From assembly GCA_002786065.1 (NCBI GenBank), contig NHNY01000005.1, forward strand, positions 434,001 to 498,000: DNA of 64,000 nucleotides, given 5' to 3'. Below the pieces are notes generated by a model, which worked only from the letters and a program-made list of their open reading frames with translations, did not search any database and had not been told where the DNA came from. Of this stretch, positions 54,574 through 64,000 are shown one piece after another (within the stretch, counting starts at the first letter, position 1; every line of letters begins with the position of its first letter). Source of the DNA: Microcyclospora pomicola (lineage: Eukaryota > Ascomycota > Dothideomycetes > Capnodiales). A program made the translations under genes and the position numbers.

Positions 54574-56080
54574 CGGTGTGCGGACTGAGCTCGCGAATTC
54601 AAGTCAAGAGCCCAGCATTTATATCAGGCTCTGTAAAGCCAAGATTCATGTATGTGTGTGTCGCCAAGTGGTGAACAGTAGATTCCAACGTGGAAGGTCA
54701 GGAGGTTGGCAGGTGTCTGTCTTCACTTCGGAACAACAGGCCGCATACACGTGGATGCGGTCGCTTCCGTGGTCTCGGTTTGCTGATTGTTGTGTATGCA
54801 AACAAGCTGGCAATAATAACTGTCTTCATTGTAGATCCTATTCGGCTCGTCAATAGGCAAGTCTTTCAATTGTTGCGGGGCAGGACAATGTCGTCAACAA
54901 AGAGTGGAAACATCTACGATGCAGTACCATCTGCAGGTAGCTCCGATCTTTTTTGTCTTTTGGACGTACTGAGACTGATTCAAGTATGTCAGCCTCGATT
55001 GCTTTACTATACTGGCCACTGAAGTGCTGGCGTGGCCACTGCAGCACAGTTCTTATGGCGCCTGTTGTCCTCCAAGACACTCTCGTACGCGCACCTATGG
55101 CATACAGTTTCATTTCTACAGTATCGATCAGCACGAGAATGCCACATATCGGCGTTACGCCCTGGCTCAGTATGTGATGGCTGTAGTTAGTCGCACTGTG
55201 CTTCTCGGGTCAAACACTCGAATTTTGATCGATCTAGAGTTTGCGATCTTGCAAGAACGTACCCAGGTCCGTCACTTGTCCTTTCGCACTGGGTAGAAGC
55301 GAATTCTAGACCGACCTTCGCCTTCTCGACGGGATCACGCCTGACAATTACTTATCCATCATAGCCCATCGCGAGCTTGTTACACGACCTTGCGACATAA
55401 CCCCGTAAACTTACTACCAAACGAGCAGAGTACCTGCCCTTGGATTTATTCCATTCTCAAGCGACAATGCTGACCCGATAAGTATGAGTTATAGGATGCT
55501 CCCGTCCGCCTGGCACACTTGCATGCGAAGCCATTTCTTTCATGCAGCCGCGTTCGTCGTTCATCGTTCATCATCATGTCGTCACAATAGAATCTGACCC
55601 GGGGAACAATGCGCTGCCGAATGCTCAGTATGCGCGACGTTCGGCAAAGTGAGGTCTCAGCTCAGGATCAAGTCGTCCACAGGCCTGTCGTGGTCGTAGT
55701 TGCTGTACAGACTGCACGTAGTTGCCGTGGACGAAGCAGACTGCCGCATAGCCACGTGCCGCCTTTTCGCCCAGGCCCATTGCTTGCAACTCGGTTCTGC
55801 CTTCAACAAGAACAAGCACAGGACGCAAAGCAGTCGTTGATCACATAAATCAAGAACAGAGGTTGAAAGCCAAGCGGAGTGCGGTCGAGCAAGCTTTGTG
55901 CTTGAGGCTTCATTTCGGCACCATCCGCGTATTTTACTCCGCGGCCGCGGATCAACACGTCATTGACCAGGCCGACAGAACAGGAAATCGTGCGGAACGC
56001 GTGTATATTTGTGAATCGTGAAAAGCACCCTGGCTCCCAACGTGGACGATATACAGACAAGTCAATACCTATCTCGTAGA
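54574..56080. other. divergent spacer
   Basis: This 1.5-kb region lies between divergent genes and should hold both promoters. Short frames (up to about 110 codons) occur but look random. No repeat or RNA gene is recognised. The start of the CDF gene could have an upstream exon here, since its frame is open for 21 codons before the first ATG. Confidence 0.4.
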
Positions 56081-57496
56081 ATGGTGGGCAAAAGAGAAAT
56101 CTACCGTGCATCTAGCACGCAGGGGAATGGCACCAAACGAAGAGAGCACGACGACGCGTCCAGAGATGACATAGAATCCGGAATTCGTGGTCACTATGGC
56201 CAGAATAATGGCGATGCAAAGCCCCGGCCAAGGATCTGGAGGTTCAAAGACGCGGTCACCACCGCAATGGAAGACCAGCGCCGAGATGAGCTCAAATCCG
56301 CACTTCTTGAGGGCATTGATCGGGAGCAGCTCGAGCGGTTTCGGAAGTCAAAAGACGAACTGAAAGCTATTAAAAACAAGAAGGTCCGTAAGTTCTACGA
56401 AGACCAAAACGATCGGCTTAACGACTGGCTCGAGGTCGATGCCGTGGTCATGGCCGTGGCAGACGATGTCCTGGAGTCCATGGATCCAGATCCCGACAAT
56501 GACGGTGTCCGCGAGCGGGGAGGAGGTCTGCAAGAAATGTCGGGCAATATCAGCTCGTTCCTTCCCGAAGAAGAACAAGAGAAGCGTCGCAAAGCCGCCA
56601 CTCGAGCGAAATGGGCGATCAACATCAACGTCCTTGCGAACATAGCATTACTCACAGGAAAGGTCGTTGCAGCAACACAATCTGGTTCCTTGTCGCTCAT
56701 CGCCTCACTCGTTGATTCTGCTCTGGATCTGCTGTGCACAATCATAGTCTGGACCACCAATAAACTCGTCGGCTGGAGGCTAGGCGCGTTGCAGAAGAGG
56801 TTCCCAGTCGGACGCAAGAGGCTCGAGCCTCTGGGTATCCTGGTCTTCAGCATCATCATGGTTTTTTCGTTCCTCCAAATCCTTCAAGAGTCGGCGGAGA
56901 AGCTTATGCCGTTGAAGGGTGAAGCGGAAGAGCTACCTGCTCTTGCCGTTGGAGCATTGCTCGCCACCGTCATAGTCAAGGGGATTATCTGGTTCGGCTG
57001 TATTCCGATCAAGACGACGCAAGTTCAGGCTCTTGCTCAGGACTGCAAGACCGATGTCATTTTCAACACGCTCTCACTTCTCTTCCCCTTCATTGGGGCC
57101 AAAGCAGATATCTGGTGGCTGGATCCCCTGGGTGCCGGGCTGCTATCCCTGTTCATCATCTACGATTGGTCATCTACATGCTTCGAAAACATCACTCGAC
57201 TCTCCGGTCAAGCAGCTTCCGATCAGCTGACCAAGAAACTCATGTACCTTGCCTATCGCTTCTCCCCGGTCGTCGACGGATTCAAATCCGTCACAGCTTA
57301 CCATGCAGGAGATGGAATATGGGTGGAATATGACATTCTCTTGGACGAGAAGACAAAGCTTCACACCAGCCACGACATCGCCGAGACCTTGCAATATTGC
57401 TGCGAGGGCTTGGATGAGGTAGACCGCGCTTTTGTAACAACGGACTACAGCAGCAGTGGGCCCACCGGTCACGCTCGGGACGCGGAGAACAGTTGA
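56081..57496 (+). CDS. cation diffusion facilitator, Mn-type
   Basis: A single exon encodes 471 residues from the ATG at 56081; the frame is open from 56018 but without ATG. A hydrophilic, charged N-terminal region of about 180 residues (RFRKSKDELKAIKNKKVRKF, DPDPDNDGVRERG) precedes six TM helices. TM2 has DSALD (Asp212, Asp216), and TM5 has DCKTD (Asp321, Asp325). DxxxD in TM5, rather than the HxxxD of zinc CDFs, is the mark of manganese-type CDFs. The FPVGRKRLEPLGILVFSIIM and WWLDPLGAGLLSLFIIYDW segments are also typical. The C-terminal domain holds YHAGDGIWVEYDILLDEKT. It likely exports Mn from the cytosol into a compartment or out of the cell. Confidence 0.9.
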   Translation: MVGKREIYRASSTQGNGTKRREHDDASRDDIESGIRGHYGQNNGDAKPRPRIWRFKDAVTTAMEDQRRDELKSALLEGIDREQLERFRKSKDELKAIKNKKVRKFYEDQNDRLNDWLEVDAVVMAVADDVLESMDPDPDNDGVRERGGGLQEMSGNISSFLPEEEQEKRRKAATRAKWAININVLANIALLTGKVVAATQSGSLSLIASLVDSALDLLCTIIVWTTNKLVGWRLGALQKRFPVGRKRLEPLGILVFSIIMVFSFLQILQESAEKLMPLKGEAEELPALAVGALLATVIVKGIIWFGCIPIKTTQVQALAQDCKTDVIFNTLSLLFPFIGAKADIWWLDPLGAGLLSLFIIYDWSSTCFENITRLSGQAASDQLTKKLMYLAYRFSPVVDGFKSVTAYHAGDGIWVEYDILLDEKTKLHTSHDIAETLQYCCEGLDEVDRAFVTTDYSSSGPTGHARDAENS

Positions 57497-60400
57497 GGTA
57501 CCAAAGAGGGCAGCCTGCAGTGTAGTGATACGGCGCAAGTGTTGCTAGATTGGGAAAAATAAAATGTATCGGTGATAAGACGCAAACATCCTTGGGCGTC
57601 TAACTTGGCAGTTGCATGGACGGTCACAAAAGCACGGTATCTGGTTCGAAACATGAATCAGGTTGTACAACAGTATATAGATTGAGCGTATCCTCTTCAA
57701 GAGCATAATTTTGACTTGGAGTGCGGAGAAAGTCTCACACGTCAGGACACAGTGAATTGTGTCTACATCGCGGTCAGTACCTGACTACGACATGGCCTAG
57801 CAGATCATTTGTGGCCTGCAGGTTGCAGATGATGAAAAGGTTGAGAGTCCGTCGCTCCGTCGCTGTAGATCACTCACAGTTATGGACCGGAGAAGCGAGT
57901 AGGGACACCCACCGCCACCTACCTACCTACGCACATGTGAAAGTCGCAATGAGCTAACATATGACCAATCGCGGTTGTGCAGTTACTCAAGCTAGAACGT
58001 GATGGAGTCATTGCAAGTCGCCACCCTTCGTTCATCGTGCCAATCTGTCCTGAAGAGAATTCAAAGGTGCGAAGCAAGTCCCAGGCCACAGCGGGCACCA
58101 TGGTCAATCGCATGCAACCTCATCTGAGCGAAAATCTACGATGGATGAGAGGACATCCGCGACATCTCGGCAGTGTAGATCAGGTCAGTCAGGAACGATT
58201 TCGCGATGATGATGATCCAACATGTATACATGTACATGTACCGAAGTACATGCAAGAAATTTGTACTCGTACCTTGCTAACGGCTTTCCATCTCACGGCG
58301 AGATGCGCGATATGGAGCGGAGCAAAGCAGAAGCAGCATACCGCAAGGAGTTGTCGCGACGATCATCAACGACGAAAGAAGTGCTTGTTGACGATCTATA
58401 CAACCTCTCTTAGTGTACGAGCCGTGTCGCGACTGTATGTAGTTGACCGCATTGGTCGGAGTGCGAATTGCTGTCGCATAGGTCCTCGTCCTTCGCAGCT
58501 GCTGTGGTCTGCTAATAGGGACATACTCAGCCAACGAGCGGTGACTGTTATAGACAGCTAGATGCCAACCTGGAGAGACTATGGCTATCAGCATGACCTT
58601 GCTCTCTTGAAGATATTCAGGCATAACATGGTGCTTCTCCACGACCTGCCCATGACATCACGACATCCAAGCCTGTGGTGGCCACAACCATCAAGAACCA
58701 CCATATCCAACCAAGATGTAAATCATGATGTACCTGCGATATGTACCTGTATGCCGAGCATCAAGGCAAGCATTTGCTCATTGCGGTCTCGTGTCGATCG
58801 TTCATTGCTTCTTACTGATCAGCATTCTTACTGCAGGTGTTTCTGACTGTGAGTCGATCGTGCAGCGGCATGCAATGTTAGTGCGGCGAGACATGCCGCA
58901 CATGAATCATGATACATCGCAATGTCGAAACACTCTGCTGCCACTAGGCGCAAGATCTCATAGGGCCGAACCTGGCGCACTTGGAAGTTCTTTCGGGTGC
59001 ACCTCGTACAATTTCGCTTTCCTGACAGCATCATATTAATTCCCCGAGAAGCTTCGCCGGCAGCTTTATGGGGTGGTGACAGTTCTTGGAAACGGTGGAC
59101 GAGATTGCTGAGCGTTGAGTGTCACAGGAAGATCGTCAGCAGATAGCTCCAGCAAGTGCCTCACCGGATCATCACTATCACTGACGTGGGATGATCGACA
59201 GGGAAGCCGTTAGCCACTACTGCACGGCAGGAACATGAACCTAAAGCCCAGTCATGGACATTCGTCGACTATACTGATCGACGATGTATCCGCCACATGT
59301 AGATTTGTATGAGCATGGTATTACTCTTCTGCGACTCTACACTACACGGCAAGTACCATTCTCGCAGGCAGGCGAGATTTGATGAGCATTTTCTTGGCGC
59401 AGAGATCAAAATCTTCGACCAGTATCCAGAGGTCTAGTGCTCCGCATCCGCAGATATCCAAGCCCTATCAACTGTAAGCAGTCATGATAAGAGAACGGGA
59501 AGCCTGCCAGGGCCTGTCAGATTCCGTATCTCAAGCCGAGCATGGTGTAACAGCCTCAGAGTCAGGCACATCCCGCCAGGCGGCCAGGGTCGTTGGCCAA
59601 TGTCGTCGCAGCGCCTGCATGCAAGATCCCCTATATGCGCCTATCAGAGACTTTCCAACGTCCGCCCGACTCCACTGTCACGAGCCGCTTGGCACGAGTG
59701 AGCAGTGTGAGAGTTGTGGTAAGCATAGACCGCGGTGGAGAGTCGGAATAAGCGTGCGCTAGTGGCCGTTTGCGCAACCACCACGCTCGAAAACGCCCTC
59801 CAGGAACGAGAGCTTAACCGCACCCTGCCTGGAATGCAACACAGCTGCTGCAGACCTTATCACCCTGTCACACAGCGACCACCTATCAGTTGCCTTCCAC
59901 CATCTCCTCGGTCTGTCATCCGTAGACCGTGATCGTGTCCGTCGCCAGATTCGTGTGATGTGAGGCATGATGATCTTTGAGTTTTGCAACGGCTTGGGGT
60001 AAGCAGAAAGACAATTCATTCTTGCAAGGCCATCACGGATCGCAGAGCAGAACGTGTAGATTCTTTGGGGATGTCCATCAGGCCATCTGACAACGGCAGC
60101 ATGGATGTTGCAGCTCGTCCCCACTTCGGGAGTCTCGCCATCGAGAGTGGCGAGATAACGACATGGTTCATTGTGCTGGCACAACTGGGCAGACGGCATA
60201 GCCCACGATGATAGCTCAACTCCCGCTTATGCGCCTCAACCTTTCTAGTCGGCTGTCATGGCATCGTAGTCATTTCGGCAACTGGGTTTGGCCAGGCAGA
60301 ACAGCGCACACTCTATGCAGATGATGGCATCTTGTTCGAGCTGTCAAGTTTTGACGGGTGACAGACCGCACGTACAAGTCCTGATATCAGAAGCAATCAA

Positions 60401-60707
60401 CGTCAGCGGCACCTCGGTGGTCGGTGCATATCTCTAACGGTGATCTGCGCGACCGCTCTCCGGAAGTGTGCAAGAGGCCATCGTTTCATGTGAGAAGAGC
60501 TTACACCCGCAGGGATCAGTAGCCCTGTAAATTAGGGACGTTCGCTCTCCAGTATGGGGTTGTTGGGCCGCCCAGTAGCACCTTTCCACCGCCGCTTCTA
60601 TATGATCCTTTGGGTGTCCAATCTGTGAGACTGGATTCGCTGTTCGCACGCATCTACCACGTTCGCTTTTCACGACTCGACCACGACGTCGACTTCAGTC
60701 GTTCAAG
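57497..60707. other. gene-poor region (3.2 kb)
   Basis: I find no convincing gene on either strand. The base composition is ordinary, not AT-rich, so this does not look like a RIP-mutated transposon graveyard. There is a CCTA tetranucleotide run near 57918-57930 and a palindrome-rich ACATGTATACATGTACATG patch near 58220-58255. The last about 250 bp before the secreted-repeat gene should hold its promoter. Confidence 0.45.
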
Positions 60708-61365
60708 ATGAAGTTCAGTACTGTCATCCTTTTCGCTGCTGCGGCATGCGCTGCTCCTGTAGGTTGAATTCTCAACGATATCTCGCAGGAATCCCACATA
60801 CTAATATGCCTCACAGGTGGAAGAACGCAACTTTCCCAGTGGCTACCCGCCAAGTCCCACCAAATATCCGTTCGAGAAGCGTGGTGAAGACCACTTCTCA
60901 CTCCCTTCTGGTATCTTCCCACCAGGCGTGCCAACCATCTACCCAACCTTGCCGTCCAAGTACGAAAAGCGCGAGGAAGCAGAGGTCACCCCGACACCCT
61001 ACTCGCTGCCATCCGGCATCTTCCCACCAGGTGTTCCCACAATCTACCCGACCGCTCCGTCCAAGTACAACAAGCGTGATGTCGAGGAGAAGCGTGATTT
61101 TGAGGAGAAGCGCGAGGAGGAGACAGCGCCAACCTACTCATTACCCTCTGGCATCTTCCCTCCAGGCGTCCCGACCCCAACCGGCTACCCTCCAGGCTAC
61201 GGCAAGGAGAAGCGCGATGTTGAGGAGAAGCGTGAAGAAGCTACACCAACCTACTCGATTCCATCCGGCATCTTCCCACCAGGCTACCCTGTGCCAACCG
61301 GATACCCTCCAGGTTACGGCAAGGAGAAGCGTGGGTTGAAACCATACCCGACAGCATACCCTTGA
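60708..61365 (+). CDS. secreted repeat protein with multiple Kex2 (Lys-Arg) sites: candidate peptide precursor
   Basis: The exons are 60708-60758 and 60817-61365, giving 199 residues. The 58-nt intron (GTAGGT, CTAAT, CAG) lies right after the signal peptide and is phase 0. Residues 1-17 (MKFSTVILFAAAACAAP) are a clear secretion signal. The rest is eight Lys-Arg sites separating four related units, each with a core [FY]S[LI]PSGIFPPG. Units 1 and 2 continue VPTIYPT and end SKY(E/N)KR. Units 3 and 4 continue into PTGYPPGYG and end KEKR. Between them are short acidic spacers DVEEKR, DFEEKR and DVEEKR, and the last fragment is GLKPYPTAYP. There is no Cys after the signal peptide and no Trp. Kexin in the Golgi would release several near-identical peptides. 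Alternatives are a structural secreted Pro-rich protein or an effector. Confidence 0.85.
60898..61320 (+). repeat. four in-frame copies of a PSGIFPPG-centred unit
   Basis: The units start at the Ser codon before (L/I)PSGIFPPG at about 60898, 61003, 61138 and 61255. The first two and the last two form separate subfamilies by their C-terminal halves. Nucleotide copies differ at synonymous third positions while the peptide core is unchanged. Confidence 0.85.
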
Positions 61366-62672
61366 TCAACACCTGATGTATCATATGCCTGATCCGAGCC
61401 GGCTCTCGACGACACGACCAATGCTTTTCTGACGACTTGACACACGAACGTACGGACACTCTTGCATCGACGACGATGGATGGCGATTGGCGTCATCTCG
61501 TCTGTGAGAGTGTCAACACCGAGAGCGACACAGCCGCATCGCACCACATCCCTGCGATGACAAGCTGCCGCCATAGATAGACCTTGCTGCGTTTTGGGGT
61601 GCCCCTTCATGATCGCTGTTGTCGCATTATACATATACCCACCGATCCAACCGTCGATCGCTACCTGATGAAAAGGGAATACGAATTTTGGCGTCGCGAA
61701 TGACTTTGAAAGACTTGCTTGACTGGCTGATGGCATCACCGCCTCGCCGTCATGGCCTCTATAGACATGGAATGGACAATGACTGCTTTTGTCCTACGTT
61801 GTTGAACTTTATCGTGACTGTTTCGTCGCCACTGCATCGTTTCCTCTCGTCGTTACCTGTCAAGAGCATGATCAACCATAAAATTCGATCGACGCTCGCC
61901 TGTGCAATATACCTCGCACGATCTCAGACGTCGTCGGTCATCATCGTCCATTCGATGGTGGAAGTATCCATCGTTGCCACACGCCACCACAGTCTCCATC
62001 GACGGCCCTTATCAAACGCTCCCCCCGTCGCGACACCTCGCACTCCTCTCTCACGACGGTACCTGCTACATGCATCTCTCACCCACCACGCCGCGACTCG
62101 CAACATGTCGATATCGCAAGACGCCCTCAGCAAATCGTCACTCTTCCCAGTCTCTTCCTCATGCCATCAATTCTTTTCCGCTCAACAGTTCCTCCACTCG
62201 AGGTGCGTCCTAGGTACAACACATTCCCCTTCCCCAGCATCCGTCAACGATACATCAGCCCATCCGTCGTTCCCCCACGCGAGCAAATCATGTAGAACGA
62301 CCGGTTTCCGCCCTATTCGCGGTCGTATATATGTCTACCTAGCTTAGAAAGCGCTGGGACTACTAATGCGACCGTGCGGATTAGAGGGTGAGATGGCTTG
62401 CATATCGATTTCATGGTGTAGTTGTACTTGACGAGGTGACACGACGTTTATCTGATTGGAACTATGTGAGATTCACTCGACTACATGACTTAGTCCTTTA
62501 CTATGAGGCGATTATCCGCGTTAATGGAGACACATGTTGTGTGAGATAGTGACATACATTGACACACCTATGCTAATATGTTCGCTTTCGGACCCCAGTT
62601 CTCGCCCCGTCACGGGGTATTTGCACGATCTGAATGATCCTCCCCATGCCTTTCCTGACGGAGAGTCCCCAT
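61366..62672. other. convergent spacer (1.3 kb)
   Basis: The region lies between the repeat-protein gene and the branching enzyme 3' end. A frame of about 240 codons on the + strand (61619-62347) lacks an ATG at its start and is Ser/His/Arg-rich, and I do not accept it as a gene. A CT-rich tract runs from about 61970 to 62290. Confidence 0.4.
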
Positions 62673-64000
62673 CTAGTATCCCAGCGTGACGTTGGATTTC
62701 CAGTTGGAGTCCAGAGTCTCCTCCAGCGCAAGGACCTACAAGCAGCATGTCTTGTTAGCACGAAATACACGATGATGGGCGGTTGATGTAAGGACACTCA
62801 CCAAGGCACTCCTAGTCGGCAGGTAGACCTGCAAGAAATTCTTCCTACCATTCCATGAGAAGTCTGTCGTGAAGTAGCGGGTGCTCTCGTCGATCCGGCT
62901 CAAGCCTCCAAACGCCGCAGCATCAGTGTTGAGCACGATTCGATACGTTCCAGCGGCCTCAACACCAACGCGATAGTCGGTGAACGAGGATGAGGGGTGG
63001 AAGTTGAAGATGAACAGCAGACCGGCGCGCTCAAAGACGATGACTTTGTCGCCTTCGTGCTTCAGACTGACATACGCTTGCGGGGAATGAAGCCAGCCGT
63101 ATTTCTGCTCCGTCCATTGCATGGCGCTGTCGAAATCATTCAGGAACCGGTACCGTAGGAGATTATCGTCAGGAAGGTTGAATTGGCGACGCGCGTAGTG
63201 GAAACTGTTGTTGTTGCCCTCACGCGGGAAGTCGAGCCATTCGGGGTGTCCGAACTCGTTACCTTCGAAGTTCAAGTAGGCTTCGCCACCCAAAGAGTGG
63301 GTGATGAGGCGAATCATTTTATGCAACGCCATGCCACGCTCAATGACTGGGGTGAACTCGGACAGGTTGGACATGTTAGTGTACATTTGTGCGTCGCAGA
63401 GCCAGAAGAGAAGCGTTTTGTCTCCAACCAGTCTACTAAAGTCAGCAATCGTTACGCTCAACAAGTGGGTGGGACAACATACGCCTGATCGTGAGACTCC
63501 GCATATGCTATAGTCTTTTCGCCATGCCGCCTGTTGGTCAGTGTAAAGCAAAGCGCACCCATGTCCCATTCGATATCTTGCTTCTCCTTCAGCCATTTGA
63601 TGTACAGATCTGGTACAGCCATCGCGAGTCGGTAGTCGAATCCTATTCCGCCTAGCGACAGCTTGATGCAAAGCGCCGGCATACCACTGACATCTTCCGC
63701 GATCGTTATACAACCTGGGTATAAGTTATGCAGCATCTCGTTCGCCAACATCAGATACACAACACCATCCTCATCGACCGAAGGACCGAAGTACTCATGG
63801 TACCCACCGCTGAAGCCCGTACCAATGCCGTGATGATGATAGAGCATAGATGTGACGCCGTCGAATCGGAAGCCATCGAATTGGTATTCTTCCATCCAGA
63901 AACGAAGATTGCTCAGCAGGAATCGTAGGACTTCATGGTGGCCGTAATTGAAGAGACGGCTATCCCAAAGCTCATGTCTGCCCCTAGCGCCTTCGTGGAA
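62673..64000 (-). CDS. GLC3: 1,4-alpha-glucan (glycogen) branching enzyme, 3' part
   Basis: The gene is partial, because its 5' part lies beyond 64000. Exons in the window are 64000-63483, 63432-62802 and 62735-62673, with in-phase joins. The enzyme forms alpha-1,6 branches in glycogen in the cytosol. The GH13 catalytic core is seen: [15 protein letters not shown] with the nucleophile Asp, [13 protein letters not shown] with the acid Glu, and [20 protein letters not shown] with the transition-state His-Asp. [20 protein letters not shown]-type sequence (here starting ITHSLGG) and the C-terminal all-beta domain ([19 protein letters not shown]) follow. The protein ends SNVTLGY. Confidence 0.95.

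Noticed and set aside
57977-58561. About 195-codon + strand frame in the gene-poor region
   Set aside because: It starts at a non-ATG codon, composition looks random and no splice signals or motif support it.
57497-60707. Possible degraded transposon in the gene-poor region
   Set aside because: No terminal repeats, no transposase or polymerase-like frames and no AT-rich RIP signature were seen.
60898-61320. Direct repeats considered as a CRISPR-like array
   Set aside because: The repeats are in-frame coding units that differ at synonymous positions, in a eukaryotic gene with an intron and signal peptide.
60708-61365. Calling the repeat protein an alpha-type mating pheromone precursor
   Set aside because: The precursor layout fits, but the repeated core lacks the Trp/Cys pattern of known Pezizomycotina alpha pheromones, so the name is not justified.
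61619-62347. About 240-codon + strand frame downstream of the repeat-peptide gene
   Set aside because: No ATG at its start; Ser/His/Arg-rich reading of a CT-rich tract.

Overview
The window looks like nuclear chromosomal DNA of a filamentous ascomycete (Pezizomycotina, possibly Dothideomycetes; the class is inference). The reasons are short (about 50-90 nt) GT-AG introns with CTAAC/CTGAC-like branch sites, genes on both strands with no operons, and typical fungal families such as PMT2, YHM2, a DUF2985 membrane protein, Nrd1/Seb1 and an Atg37-type acyl-CoA-binding protein. I resolved about 28 gene models, most with exon boundaries, plus one intron-bearing tRNA-Ala(TGC). Coordinates are the CDS span; exon coordinates are in the evidence text.

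Layout. 0-14 kb: a small unknown gene, an Atg37/ACBD5-like acyl-CoA-binding membrane protein, an MFS (DHA1) transporter, a membrane-anchored GH5 glycosidase, a short-chain dehydrogenase, an APC-family permease and an AAD-type aldo/keto reductase. 14-27 kb: tRNA-Ala, an HD phosphohydrolase divergent from proteasome subunit RPN8, a SWIM zinc-finger protein, a 2.6-kb spacer, a SWIRM-domain protein and a PMT2-type protein O-mannosyltransferase. 27-42 kb: a large disordered unknown protein, a DCAF4-like WD40 protein, SelO/FMP40, a second SDR, the mitochondrial carrier YHM2, a 2-kb spacer and citrate synthase. 42-57.5 kb: the Nrd1/Seb1-type termination factor, a second aldo/keto reductase, a DUF2985 membrane protein, a small BRCT protein, a disordered unknown protein and a Mn-type CDF transporter. 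57.5-64 kb: a gene-poor stretch that holds one small secreted repeat protein with many Lys-Arg sites, then the 3' part of the glycogen branching enzyme gene, which runs off the window.

The genes are mostly unrelated housekeeping functions. Some share a compartment. RPN8 and the DCAF4-like protein belong to ubiquitin-proteasome biology. YHM2, citrate synthase and SelO are mitochondrial, and the citrate synthase also ends in a PTS1-like AKL. The Atg37-like protein is expected on peroxisomes.

The most interesting locus is 60708-61365. It encodes a signal peptide followed by four copies of a PSGIFPPG-centred peptide separated by Lys-Arg (Kex2) sites. The copies keep their amino-acid sequence but use different synonymous codons. 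This is the architecture of a kexin-processed repeat peptide precursor (pheromone-like, RiPP-like or signalling). It lacks the Trp/Cys core of the well-known Pezizomycotina alpha-type pheromones.

No transposon, CRISPR array, rRNA or viral element was recognised.
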